Positions 7,070 to 13,192 are shown, counted from the first letter of the stretch. The stretch: 20,164 bases of DNA from a virus (IMGVR_UViG_3300021959_000543:1-20164); one strand, 5' to 3'. Numbers and translations are program-made. Notes: generated by a model from the sequence alone, not told the origin.

Positions 7070-8278
7070 ATGAGTGATCAAATTAAAAACCAACTTGATC
7101 AGATCGCTGAGGTAATCGATGCCAAAATCGAAAAAGCCAATGGTCAAGTTTTAGAAAACGCTAAAGGACAAATCGATAGCGTACTTAAAGGTGAGGTAGT
7201 AAGCCTTACTGAAAAACACAGAGAGTTAAACGAGCGTTTTGATGCTATGGAGATGGCTTCTAAAAAAGCCTTTGAATCTAAAGCGCCTGTATCTCTAAAA
7301 TCAGCACTTGATCAGATGATCAACGAGGGTGCTATTGAAGAACTAAGAAAAGGAAACACAAGCCGTTCTACATTCCAAGTTAAAGCTGGCGATATGACTA
7401 TCGCTAACTCTTTTACTGGAGTTGTAGCTGCTGAGACTGTTGTACCTCAAATCAAATTCGATCCATCAAGAGCGGTACACATCCGTTCATTAATCCCTGT
7501 AGGATCTACTGATGCTAATGTAATCCGCTTCCCAAAAGAGTCGGCTTACGATGATGGCGCTGGTGTTGCTGCTGGTGGTACTGCTGTTGGACAATCTGAT
7601 TTTGACATCACTGCTACTTCAGTGAATGTTGAGAAATTGGGTACATTTATGAGAATCACTGAGGAGATGTTAAATGACACACCTCAGCTGACTGCTTATC
7701 TATCTGCTCGTGTTCCAAACAAAGTGCTTTCTGTAGAGGATAACCAAATCCTTAACGGAACTGGCGCATCTAACCAATTAGATGGTTTCTTTACTGCTGG
7801 TAATTCGGCTGCGTTTAACGCAACAACTGCTGGATTTGCTGATGCTGTAGAGGCTGCTAATGAGTACGATGTACTTGTAGCTGCTATGAACCAGTTGAAC
7901 CTATCAAACTATAGCGCTTCAACTATCTTATTGAACCCAACTGATCTACACAAGATCGTATTACTTAAATCAACTGCGAACGAGTACCTTCGTCAGCAAA
8001 TATATTCAGGACTACAGCCTACTATCATGGGAATCCCTGTAACTGTTAATACTGCTGTTACTGCTGGTGAGTTCTTAGTTGGTGATCTTGGTCAGGCTTC
8101 ACAGCTTTGGATTCGTGAGAATTTAGCTGTTGAGTTCTCTCGTGAGGATTCTACAAACTTCCGTGACTACTTCGTTACTGTTAGAGTTCAAGAGCGTCTT
8201 GCTCACTCTGTATATCAGCCAAACGCTGTGATCACTGGAGACTTTGCAACTGCTAAAGCTGCACTTGAGACCCCATAA
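7070..8278 (+). CDS. Major capsid protein (HK97 fold)
   Basis: 402 aa. Residues about 1-70 are a charged, coiled-coil-prone scaffold/delta domain (IAEVIDAKIEKANGQVLENA, LTEKHRELNERFDAMEM). The HK97-fold body starts around residue 100 and shows the expected segments: VPQIKFDPSRAVHIRSLIPVG, FDITATSVNVEKLGTFMRIT (E-loop and spine), VEDNQILNGTGASNQLDGF, ASTILLNPTDLHKIVLLK, and a C-terminal REDSTNFRDYFVTVRVQERL strand region. Codons shift toward T- and A-ending forms compared with neighbours, as expected for a highly expressed gene. It is preceded by TCTTAAAAAATG, an A-rich start context without Shine-Dalgarno. A strong terminator follows 20 nt after the stop, isolating the capsid transcript from the accessory genes. 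Confidence 0.93.
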   Translation: MSDQIKNQLDQIAEVIDAKIEKANGQVLENAKGQIDSVLKGEVVSLTEKHRELNERFDAMEMASKKAFESKAPVSLKSALDQMINEGAIEELRKGNTSRSTFQVKAGDMTIANSFTGVVAAETVVPQIKFDPSRAVHIRSLIPVGSTDANVIRFPKESAYDDGAGVAAGGTAVGQSDFDITATSVNVEKLGTFMRITEEMLNDTPQLTAYLSARVPNKVLSVEDNQILNGTGASNQLDGFFTAGNSAAFNATTAGFADAVEAANEYDVLVAAMNQLNLSNYSASTILLNPTDLHKIVLLKSTANEYLRQQIYSGLQPTIMGIPVTVNTAVTAGEFLVGDLGQASQLWIRENLAVEFSREDSTNFRDYFVTVRVQERLAHSVYQPNAVITGDFATAKAALETP

Positions 8279-8299
8279 GAAACAATAGTTTTCTGATAG

Positions 8300-8330
8300 A
8301 GAACCCTCGCTTCGGTGGGGGTTTCTTTTT
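8300..8330 (+). terminator. Rho-independent terminator after the capsid gene
   Basis: GAACCCTCGC, TTCG tetraloop, then GTGGGGGTTTC and TTTTT. The stem is stable with G-T wobbles and a UUCG-type loop. It separates capsid transcription from the accessory cassette. Confidence 0.85.
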
Positions 8331-8349
8331 GACCCCTATAGAAAAATTT

Positions 8350-8402
8350 TTTTCTGTTGTTAAAATTTATTTATATATTGCGGTATCAAAATAAATCAAA
8401 AC
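8350..8402 (+). promoter_or_regulatory. Accessory-cassette promoter-like element, copy 1
   Basis: A 53-nt AT-rich stretch (TTTTCTGTTGTTAAAATTTA, then TTTATATATTGCGGTATC and AAAATAAATCAAAAC) lies directly upstream of the ATG at 8404. It recurs at 9129-9180 with two substitutions and one single-base indel. TATATTG resembles a Bacteroidota -7 box lacking one T. Both copies follow a terminator and precede a gene, so promoter function is likely. The precise boxes are uncertain. Confidence 0.65.
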
Positions 8403-8403
8403 A

Positions 8404-8655
8404 ATGAGAGCAGTAAAAACTATCAAGATTGAAAAAGGATTCTACAGAGGCCAGTTTAAAGGCTATGGCTTTGGAATTATTTATAACGATGACCTTCAGG
8501 GTGATCTCTTATGGAGCATACACTTCGAGGATCAAAACTTCGGAGAGATGGTATTCTCAGAGGAAGATCAGCTATGGTCAACCAAAAAAGAAGCAGTGAG
8601 TATGGCTGCATTATTTATTGACAGATACTCTAACGATTATATAACTAAATACTAA
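8404..8655 (+). CDS. Small hypothetical phage protein (accessory cassette)
   Basis: 83 aa, family not recognised. It begins KTIKIEKGFYRGQFKGYGFGI, is rich in aromatic and acidic residues in the middle (LLWSIHFEDQNFGEMVF), and ends in a helix (TKKEAVSMAALFIDRY). It has no signal peptide or membrane segment, so it is probably a cytoplasmic strand-rich domain plus helix. It resembles the protein at 10280: both start with IKIxKG followed by an aromatic/basic strand, and both end with xxKxEAV helices, so the two may be distant paralogues. It is the first gene after promoter copy 1. A role in takeover of the host is guessed only from position. Confidence 0.7.
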   Translation: MRAVKTIKIEKGFYRGQFKGYGFGIIYNDDLQGDLLWSIHFEDQNFGEMVFSEEDQLWSTKKEAVSMAALFIDRYSNDYITKY

Positions 8656-8657
8656 TT

Positions 8658-8673
8658 AAAACGCAAAACAATG
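8658..8673 (+). promoter_or_regulatory. Shared translation-leader motif, copy 1
   Basis: AAAACGCAAAACAATG is identical at 9858-9873; a variant (AACGCAAAATTATG) precedes the ATG at 9189, and TCAAAACAATG precedes 8404. It is A-rich with no Shine-Dalgarno and probably sets efficient initiation or a common transcript 5' end. Confidence 0.5.
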
Positions 8674-9042
8674 AGCAGAAAAATTAACTACGCAGAGGGT
8701 GGATCAATCCAAAACAGAATCGCTGAGGCACAAGAAACAAAGCCTGTAGTGGGCGAAGGTGCAACAGAACTAATGTACACAGACAGACGAGCATACTTCG
8801 TGACCTATGTCAGCGAGGATGGAAAGGAGTGCAGGATTCAGAGAGCCAAGTACAAATGCTTAGACTACTACGCTGGGCGCTATCATGTAGAGCCTGATCC
8901 TGAGGGTGAGGAATTAACGCTGAGGTTCAGATATGGAAAATGGCGAGTTCGCTATCAGCACAGATGGACAGGAGAGAAGGGATGGGCGGTATTTAAAGTA
9001 GCCTTCGGATATGCGAGAGAATACGAAGATCCGCACTTCTGA
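8671..9042 (+). CDS. Hypothetical phage protein (accessory cassette)
   Basis: 123 aa, not recognised. The N-terminus is polar (INYAEGGSIQNRIAEAQE). The rest is rich in Tyr, Arg and Glu with probable beta strands (RRAYFVTYVSEDGKECRIQR, LTLRFRYGKWRVRYQHRW, WAVFKVAFGYAREY). Two cysteines (ECR, KCL) are too few for a metal site. It is preceded by the conserved leader and lies 15 nt after the previous stop, so the two share a transcript. A terminator follows within 20 nt. It is a cytoplasmic protein of unknown function; the strand-rich basic character is compatible with nucleic-acid binding, but nothing demonstrates this. Confidence 0.7.
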   Translation: MSRKINYAEGGSIQNRIAEAQETKPVVGEGATELMYTDRRAYFVTYVSEDGKECRIQRAKYKCLDYYAGRYHVEPDPEGEELTLRFRYGKWRVRYQHRWTGEKGWAVFKVAFGYAREYEDPHF

Positions 9043-9060
9043 TCAAAATCAAATCAAATC

Positions 9061-9085
9061 AAAGCCCCTGAAAAGGGGTTTTTTT
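9061..9085 (+). terminator. Rho-independent terminator
   Basis: AAAGCCCCT, GAAA loop, AGGGGTTT and a run of T. It closes the first accessory transcript (8404-9042). Confidence 0.85.
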
Positions 9086-9128
9086 ATTCCCAGTATTTAC
9101 AGACCTCAACAGAAAAAGTGAAAAAAAA

Positions 9129-9180
9129 TTTTCTGTAGTTAAAATTATTTATATATTGCGGTATCAAAATAAAACAAAAC
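9129..9180 (+). promoter_or_regulatory. Accessory-cassette promoter-like element, copy 2
   Basis: TTTTCTGTAGTTAAAATTAT, then TTATATATTGCGGTATC and AAAATAAAACAAAAC, nearly identical to 8350-8402. The TTG of copy 1 is TAG here, so that triplet is not an essential -33 box. The strictly shared core is TTATATATTGCGGTATCAAA. It lies between a terminator and the start at 9189. Confidence 0.65.
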
Positions 9181-9188
9181 GCAAAATT

Positions 9189-9563
9189 ATGTTTACTAAA
9201 GAGCAACTACTAAACGGAATTAAGAGATCAAGAAAACAGGCTGACAAGGCTTCTGACAAACGCTTAGAAATCAAGGCAAAACTGATCGCCTGTAGAACAG
9301 TGAGAGATGCTAATCGCCTGTCTAAACTTCAAGACAAGTGGGATGTTGAATACTACAAGGCGACTGACTCGATTGACCGCATGACTCGATTGATGATCGA
9401 TCAAGGATTCACAATGACTCGTGAGGAGGCTGGATCTATGATGATGAAGTCGGACAAGTCGATCAATATGAGAGGCGATGTGATGTTCGAGACCTTCAAG
9501 AGACCTCAGAACAGAAAGATGTTTTTCAAGGGATCAAAACTAATCGGGATCTATATATTCTAA
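9189..9563 (+). CDS. Basic hypothetical protein (accessory cassette)
   Basis: 124 aa from ATG 9189. A longer TTG-initiated reading from 9156 would begin inside the duplicated promoter element and is rejected. The protein is strongly basic and largely helical: FTKEQLLNGIKRSRKQADKA, RLEIKAKLIACR, RDANRLSKLQDKWDVEYYKA, then a Met-rich region (EEAGSMMMKSDKSINM) and a basic C-terminus (FKRPQNRKMFFKGSKL). This could suit a small DNA- or RNA-binding protein, but I recognise no family. It is the sole gene between promoter copy 2 and the hairpin at 9567, so its level may be set separately from its neighbours. Confidence 0.68.
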   Translation: MFTKEQLLNGIKRSRKQADKASDKRLEIKAKLIACRTVRDANRLSKLQDKWDVEYYKATDSIDRMTRLMIDQGFTMTREEAGSMMMKSDKSINMRGDVMFETFKRPQNRKMFFKGSKLIGIYIF

Positions 9564-9566
9564 TCA

Positions 9567-9595
9567 CAGCCCCTACGGGGGCTTTAAATCTTTTA
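9567..9595 (+). terminator. Hairpin terminator or attenuator
   Basis: AGCCCC, TACG loop, GGGGCT followed by TTAAATCTTTT. The stem is perfect but the T-run is interrupted, so it may terminate only partly. The next ATG is at 9598, just past it; read-through would feed the downstream genes. Confidence 0.7.
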
Positions 9596-9597
9596 TC

Positions 9598-9822
9598 ATG
9601 ACTATCAAGGACACTATCGCATTTATGAAGGCACTCACCCCTAACCTAAGCACCTCAACGCTTGAAATTGTTTTTACCAAGAATCACAGAAAGGCTCAAG
9701 ACGATTTTCATGTGGCTGAATCTATCACCGCAAAAGCTAACGCTCAGGTGATGTTCAAAGAACTCAGCAAACGCTACATAGATGAGGTTCGTGATATGGG
9801 CTTCAGAACTATCGTCAGATAA
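9598..9822 (+). CDS. Small hypothetical protein (accessory cassette)
   Basis: 74 aa, not recognised. The sequence is mixed helical and basic: MTIKDTIAFMKALTPNLSTS, VFTKNHRKAQDDFHVAESI, and a C-terminal KRYIDEVRDMGFRTIVR. It has no membrane segment or cysteines. The start lies only a few bases after the terminator-like hairpin, so there is no room for an independent promoter between them. Expression must come from read-through or from a start site inside the previous gene. Confidence 0.62.
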   Translation: MTIKDTIAFMKALTPNLSTSTLEIVFTKNHRKAQDDFHVAESITAKANAQVMFKELSKRYIDEVRDMGFRTIVR

Positions 9823-9847
9823 ACTGGGGATTTATCTATTCATTAAC

Positions 9848-9855
9848 TATATTTC
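9848..9855 (+). promoter_or_regulatory. Possible -7 element before the ATGA gene chain
   Basis: TATATTTC has one mismatch to TAnnTTTG and lies 15 nt before the ATG at 9871, with the conserved leader between. No -33 element is seen. Confidence 0.3.
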
Positions 9856-9857
9856 TA

Positions 9858-9873
9858 AAAACGCAAAACAATG
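9858..9873 (+). promoter_or_regulatory. Shared translation-leader motif, copy 2
   Basis: AAAACGCAAAACAATG, identical over 16 nt to 8658-8673 and ending in the start codon of the gene at 9871. Confidence 0.5.
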
Positions 9874-10149
9874 GCAAATTCAAACACCTCAATTAACGCT
9901 TTCGGTCACGAACTAAGACACGATGAGCAGTACAACGGATGGACTAACTACATCACATGGCGAATCTACTTAGAATGGTTCTCAGACAGAGAATCTCTAC
10001 ATGACGAATACAGGGATGGCGATAGCTTCCGATCTGAGATCGTCATGATGCTTCAGAGTGGGATCAATTACTTCCACTGGTTAGACCTCAACAGGATCAA
10101 TCACATCAACTGGGATGAGATCGCTGATGCTATGAATGACTCTCTATGA
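9871..10149 (+). CDS. GWTNYxTW-type small phage protein
   Basis: 92 aa. Residues about 21-33 read YNGWTNYITWRIY, the signature of a small family seen repeatedly in phage and environmental genomes (NGWTNYxTW); the family function is unknown to me. The remainder is acidic and helical (ESLHDEYRDGDSFRSEIVMM) and ends WDEIADAMNDSL. It is the first gene of a five-gene chain in which each start overlaps the preceding stop as ATGA. It also carries the shared AACGCAAAACAATG leader. Cytoplasmic; no transmembrane segment is seen. Confidence 0.75.
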   Translation: MANSNTSINAFGHELRHDEQYNGWTNYITWRIYLEWFSDRESLHDEYRDGDSFRSEIVMMLQSGINYFHWLDLNRINHINWDEIADAMNDSL

Positions 10150-10283
10150 GAATCAGGATAAAGCAGATCAAGGGCTTGACCAAGGATGGCAAGTACTTCT
10201 ATTATATATTCATTAATGATGACCGCCCAATCGTAAAACTCGGTTGGGATCGGGTCATCCTAAAACTAAAGCAACTACTATGA
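10146..10283 (+). CDS. 45-aa mini-protein in the ATGA-coupled chain
   Basis: The ORF ATG at 10146 overlaps the previous TGA (ATGA), and its own TGA at 10281-10283 overlaps the next ATG at 10280. The 45-residue product is basic and strand-like: MRIRIKQIKGLTKDGKYFYY, IFINDDRPIVKLGWDRVI, ending LKLKQLL. The double overlap argues that it is a real, translationally coupled gene rather than chance. No family is recognised. It may be a short beta-rich domain. Confidence 0.6.
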   Translation: MRIRIKQIKGLTKDGKYFYYIFINDDRPIVKLGWDRVILKLKQLL

Positions 10284-10495
10284 GTCACACACCGATCAAG
10301 ATCAGAAAGGGTGCAGGGAGGTACCTGTATCGCCTAAACTACAGAATGGATGTTTGGGATATGATGCGAAACCCTGAGACAAGGAAATGGGAGATATTCA
10401 ACAGGAGTGATCCTGATATGTATTGCCCGACATTTGACAGCAAATCAGAGGCGGTCAGATACATCGAGAGTCAAACCGATAAAAAGTTCAAATGA
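10280..10495 (+). CDS. Small hypothetical protein, possible paralogue of the 8404 product
   Basis: 71 aa from ATG 10280, chosen because it overlaps the preceding TGA by the same ATGA arrangement as its neighbours; a TTG-initiated version from 10244 would overlap the upstream gene by 40 nt. The sequence starts MSHTPIKIRKGAGRYLYRLN, has a Trp/Asp/Asn-rich middle (DVWDMMRNPETRKWEIF), and ends FDSKSEAVRYIESQ. The IKIxKG start and K-x-EAV end mirror the protein at 8404. It is a cytoplasmic protein of unknown role. Confidence 0.65.
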   Translation: MSHTPIKIRKGAGRYLYRLNYRMDVWDMMRNPETRKWEIFNRSDPDMYCPTFDSKSEAVRYIESQTDKKFK

Positions 10496-10629
10496 TGTGG
10501 TGGGATACTTTACCAAATAATCCAGCACTTTATGATCCTAAGGATTATAATCAGTGCGATGAATGTGGCGAGGAGACTAAGAAGCCATCCTCGAAGTGTT
10601 GGCACTGCGATAAAGAGTTTGACCTATGA
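10492..10629 (+). CDS. 45-aa zinc-ribbon mini-protein
   Basis: ATG at 10492 overlaps the previous TGA, and its TGA at 10627-10629 overlaps the next ATG at 10626. The 45-residue product has an N-terminal MMWWDTLPNNPALYDP and then two Cys pairs: CDECGEE (Cys22, Cys25) and CWHCDKEF (Cys36, Cys39). This is a CxxC-x10-CxxC treble-clef/zinc-ribbon spacing. Such mini-ribbons often bind nucleic acid or a host enzyme. The coupled position and intact metal site make this a convincing gene despite its size. Confidence 0.7.
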   Translation: MMWWDTLPNNPALYDPKDYNQCDECGEETKKPSSKCWHCDKEFDL

Positions 10630-10889
10630 TGACACCAAAACACAACACGGAGGCCTTAAATGTGTCTCAAATCCTCTCTGATGCGTATAACTACGGAGAG
10701 GCTTATATCAAGGGCGAAGGATTTTATTATAAGATCCGTGCATCGATGACTTATGAGGATTTCTGTGCATCGCTGGAACGAGTGGATCTCGAGACGATGG
10801 AGAAGAATCGCAACGATTTCAGGAATGTGATCACCTTCGAATACTCTATCTATCGGATAGTCAAAGAACTACAATATAAAAATGCTTAG
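10626..10889 (+). CDS. Hypothetical acidic protein ending the ATGA chain
   Basis: 87 aa, not recognised. The N-terminus is MMTPKHNTEALNVSQILSDA, followed by aromatic strands (YNYGEAYIKGEGFYYKIRAS) and helices (TYEDFCASLERVDLETMEKN, FEYSIYRIVKELQY). It looks soluble, with one Cys and no transmembrane segment. It is the last of five consecutive genes linked by ATGA overlaps, so its translation probably depends on ribosomes finishing the zinc-ribbon gene. A 9-nt gap separates it from the nuclease-like gene that follows. Confidence 0.65.
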   Translation: MMTPKHNTEALNVSQILSDAYNYGEAYIKGEGFYYKIRASMTYEDFCASLERVDLETMEKNRNDFRNVITFEYSIYRIVKELQYKNA

Positions 10890-10898
10890 CTTTATGTA

Positions 10899-11276
10899 GT
10901 GAACACTAACCAATTCGCCTGTCACGCAGAGTATTTATTTGCTGTGCGATGTATGGAACAAGGGTATCATGTATCGATGCCCTTGCTTGATTCCAGCGTT
11001 TACGATGTGATAGTCGATACAGGGAAGCGATTAGTAAAGGTGCAGATCAAGGCGACATATAAAGAGCCTACTGATAGAAAGAATAGCGTTCATGTATCAA
11101 TAGCGAGAATAAATGGTAGAGAATACAAAGTATCTGATATCGACTTCTTGGCTATCTACTCTCACTACTTCAAAGGATTTTTTGTGTTCAAGTACAATAA
11201 GATCATGAGCGCATTAAGACTAAACCCTGACGGTCTCCATAAATCTAAATTCAATAACTTTGACCTCGATCTTTAA
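10899..11276 (+). CDS. PD-(D/E)XK nuclease-like protein
   Basis: 125 aa starting at GTG 10899; no ATG in frame gives a full domain. The catalytic pattern of a small PD-(D/E)XK nuclease is present: Glu11 in CHAEYLFAVRCMEQGYHVS, Asp36 in SSVYDVIVD, and Gln49-x-Lys51 in VKVQIKAT. The E-A-helix, YDxxxD, VQIK order matches Holliday-junction-resolvase-like or recombination-associated endonuclease families. YKVSDIDFLAIYSHY would be the following strand/helix. It closes the accessory cassette and is followed by a strong terminator. It may trim or resolve phage DNA or cleave host or competitor DNA; the substrate cannot be told from sequence. Confidence 0.72.
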   Translation: MNTNQFACHAEYLFAVRCMEQGYHVSMPLLDSSVYDVIVDTGKRLVKVQIKATYKEPTDRKNSVHVSIARINGREYKVSDIDFLAIYSHYFKGFFVFKYNKIMSALRLNPDGLHKSKFNNFDLDL

Positions 11277-11302
11277 CGAGATTGTTTCTTCATTGTTTTG
11301 CT

Positions 11303-11338
11303 AAGGCGCTGCTCGGAAACGGGTGGCGCTTTTTTTTT
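11303..11338 (+). terminator. Rho-independent terminator closing the accessory cassette
   Basis: AAGGCGCTGCTC, loop GGAAAC, GGGTGGCGCTT, then eight T in total. The stem has one G bulge and three G-T pairs. The T-run merges into the TACCTTTG element of the next gene. Confidence 0.85.
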
Positions 11339-11345
11339 ACCTTTG
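11338..11345 (+). promoter_or_regulatory. -7 element upstream of the connector operon
   Basis: TACCTTTG matches TAnnTTTG, 17 nt before the ATG at 11363 and immediately after a terminator. Transcription must restart here if the hairpin works. No -33 TTTG is visible at normal spacing. Confidence 0.55.
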
Positions 11346-11362
11346 TTTCAAAGAATTTTCGT

Positions 11363-11905
11363 ATGGCAAACATGATCATAAATAGTGTAACTGGATCTGA
11401 AATTGTTACGCTACAATCCGCCAAGGATTACATCAGAGTAGAGACAACTGCTGACGACACACTGCTCGCCTCTATCGTATCGACTGCTCACTCTTGGTGT
11501 GAGAACTACCTCAGTAGAGATATAGTAGCAAAGAACAGAACTGTTTATTATAAGTCTGTTGATCAAGCGAGAACATACTCTCAGGAATATGATCAAGCCT
11601 TTATTCAATTACCCTTTGCACCAGTGGATAGTATTGTCTCTGTCACCTCTGAGGGATCAGCGGTAGATTATGAGATCAAGGGAGTAGGGAATGATCAGAT
11701 CCTACTCAGCCAATCACCAGCGAAGGATGTCAAGATAAACTACATAACAGAGGGGCTTACAGATCCTGAGATAAAGATGGCAATCCTCATGCTATCCTCT
11801 ACGCTATACGATAACAGATCAGAGTTCGTCACAGGTACAATAGTCTCATCTATTCCTATGGGGATCAGAACTATCCTTAATCCATTTAAATTCGTGTTCA
11901 TCTGA
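11363..11905 (+). CDS. Head-tail connector protein (gp6-like, Phage_connect_1)
   Basis: 180 aa from ATG 11363. The frame is open back to an ATG at 11282, but that would translate through the terminator and promoter, so it is rejected. VTLQSAKDYIRVETTADDTL followed by LASIVSTAHSWCENYLSR is the standard start of gp6-like connectors (HK97 gp6, SPP1 gp15). FIQLPFAPVDSIVSVT is the strand region, and GLTDPEIKMAILMLSSTLYDN is the C-terminal helix. It forms the ring below the portal. It overlaps the next gene by 1 nt (TGATG), beginning a tightly packed connector operon. Confidence 0.88.
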   Translation: MANMIINSVTGSEIVTLQSAKDYIRVETTADDTLLASIVSTAHSWCENYLSRDIVAKNRTVYYKSVDQARTYSQEYDQAFIQLPFAPVDSIVSVTSEGSAVDYEIKGVGNDQILLSQSPAKDVKINYITEGLTDPEIKMAILMLSSTLYDNRSEFVTGTIVSSIPMGIRTILNPFKFVFI

Positions 11906-12246
11906 TGGATGCGGGCAGACTAAATACAAGAGTTCAGGTGATCAGACAAACGAAAACACCTGATGGATATGGCGGGAACTTTGCTACAGAGACTGTTGTA
12001 AAGACTATCTGGGCGCAGAAAGTTGAGACCGCAGGAGATATTGGATTTGAGGATGGACAGAGGAGACACTATATCAAGAGCGAGTTTATCATCAGAAAAA
12101 AGACAGCTGAGAATATCCTCGATAATGATATCTTGAAGGTGGAGGGTGAGCCTCAACGATACAGATTTAACAATAAATTTGAGCATATTGATAATCAGTA
12201 TATTAAGATCATAGGTACTAAAATTGAGAAGGTATCATTCCGATGA
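11905..12246 (+). CDS. Head closure / head-tail adaptor (SPP1 gp16-like)
   Basis: 113 aa. The start MDAGRLNTRVQVIRQTKTPD is the diagnostic N-terminus of the Phage_H_T_join family, followed by GYGGNF, a strand TVVKTIWAQKVE, and SEFIIRKKTAENILDND. The C-terminus continues as beta strands (QYIKIIGTKIEKVS). This small beta-barrel plugs the connector after DNA packaging. The ATG shares a base with the connector stop (TGATG) and the gene overlaps the next by 4 nt, consistent with coupled, equimolar synthesis of connector parts. Confidence 0.87.
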   Translation: MDAGRLNTRVQVIRQTKTPDGYGGNFATETVVKTIWAQKVETAGDIGFEDGQRRHYIKSEFIIRKKTAENILDNDILKVEGEPQRYRFNNKFEHIDNQYIKIIGTKIEKVSFR

Positions 12247-12605
12247 GGTATTCGATTAAAATAAAGGATTCTGATCTGAATCAACTCAAGAGTAAAATAA
12301 AAGATCTCAAGGCTATCGATGAGCGTGGTCTATCGGGTGCGCTGAAGAAAGCAGCTAAGACTGCTGTGAATAATGCAAAGAGAAATGCGCCAGTGGATAC
12401 TGGGAAGCTGAGAGATAATATCGGATACGATACTGATCCGATGCAGAAAAGAGTTGAGGTATTCTCAAATGCTGAATACTCAGGATATGTAGAGTTCGGT
12501 ACGAGATTCCAAAATGCTCAGCCTTATTTCACACCAGCTGTGAGATTAGCTGTGAGAAACCTGAAGAAAGATCTTGAGCGTTTAATTAAAAAAGCAATAT
12601 CATGA
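12243..12605 (+). CDS. HK97 gp10-like tail completion protein
   Basis: 120 aa. An N-terminal helix (LNQLKSKIKDLKAIDE) and basic helix (LKKAAKTAVNNAKRNA) lead into PVDTGKLRDNI, the hallmark of HK97 gp10-like proteins. VFSNAEYSGYVEFGT and AQPYFTPAVR also match the family (VEFGT...PFLRPA-type motif). The ATG overlaps the previous stop by 4 nt (ATGA), and the stop overlaps the next start by 4 nt. The role is in joining or finishing the head-tail interface, and position agrees. Confidence 0.9.
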   Translation: MRYSIKIKDSDLNQLKSKIKDLKAIDERGLSGALKKAAKTAVNNAKRNAPVDTGKLRDNIGYDTDPMQKRVEVFSNAEYSGYVEFGTRFQNAQPYFTPAVRLAVRNLKKDLERLIKKAIS

Positions 12606-13192
12606 GAGATCCTCAGAAATATATACGCAAGGCGATAATAGACACGCTCACAGGAAATATCCCAACTGAGGCAGGTAATGTTCAGGGATTCGAGTGGAAG
12701 GATGTAGTTCTTGACTGGGCTGCCTATATAGAGCAATACAATAGAGTAGTAAGAGCGAGAGGATATAAACCAACGATATGGAGTGCGCAAACCTCAACAT
12801 GGGGCGATGCCTCATTCCGATACGCTGTATCACTTCCCATCTATCACAGGATTCCAAACGATGCGGTACTTCCATATATCCGAGTGTATTCTTTAGGATA
12901 CAATGAGATCGATCAGAACGCATCCCTCTACAACTTAGATTGTCGCACAAGAGTTGAGGTGATCAGTGCCTATTATGGAGACGATGGCGGGGAGACAGAG
13001 GTGAATGACATAGTTTCTAAAATCGTATTTTTGCTAAGGAAACGACAGGGTAATTATATTGACATTTCAGATTTTGGTTTTAATGTATATACGACAACGG
13101 TAGAGGGTGTTGATTATATCGAGATAGATGAGGCGGATAGTACATACTTTAAAGCAATCATTGAATTATCGACTCGTGTACAAAAAACTTAA
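12602..13192 (+). CDS. Probable tail terminator protein
   Basis: 196 aa. VLPYIRVYSLGYNE, followed by CRTRVEVISAYYG and a helical VNDIVSKIVFLLRKRQG, is the layout of tail-terminator/DUF3168-like proteins, which cap the tail tube and join it to the connector. An N-terminal insertion of about 80 residues (GFEWKDVVLDWAAYIEQYNR, WGDASFRYAVSLPIYH) makes it longer than the usual 120-150 aa. It is the last gene of the connector operon, linked by a 4-nt overlap to the gp10-like gene. The assignment rests on pattern and position. Confidence 0.6.
   Translation: MRDPQKYIRKAIIDTLTGNIPTEAGNVQGFEWKDVVLDWAAYIEQYNRVVRARGYKPTIWSAQTSTWGDASFRYAVSLPIYHRIPNDAVLPYIRVYSLGYNEIDQNASLYNLDCRTRVEVISAYYGDDGGETEVNDIVSKIVFLLRKRQGNYIDISDFGFNVYTTTVEGVDYIEIDEADSTYFKAIIELSTRVQKT

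Noticed and set aside
9156-9188. TTG start for the basic protein ending at 9563
   Set aside because: The TTG belongs to the duplicated promoter-like element; ATG 9189 has the shared leader.
10244-10279. TTG start for the protein ending at 10495
   Set aside because: ATG 10280 keeps the ATGA overlap used by all neighbours.
11282-11362. Upstream ATG extension of the connector gene
   Set aside because: It would translate through a terminator stem and T-run and the -7 element; connector homology starts after ATG 11363.
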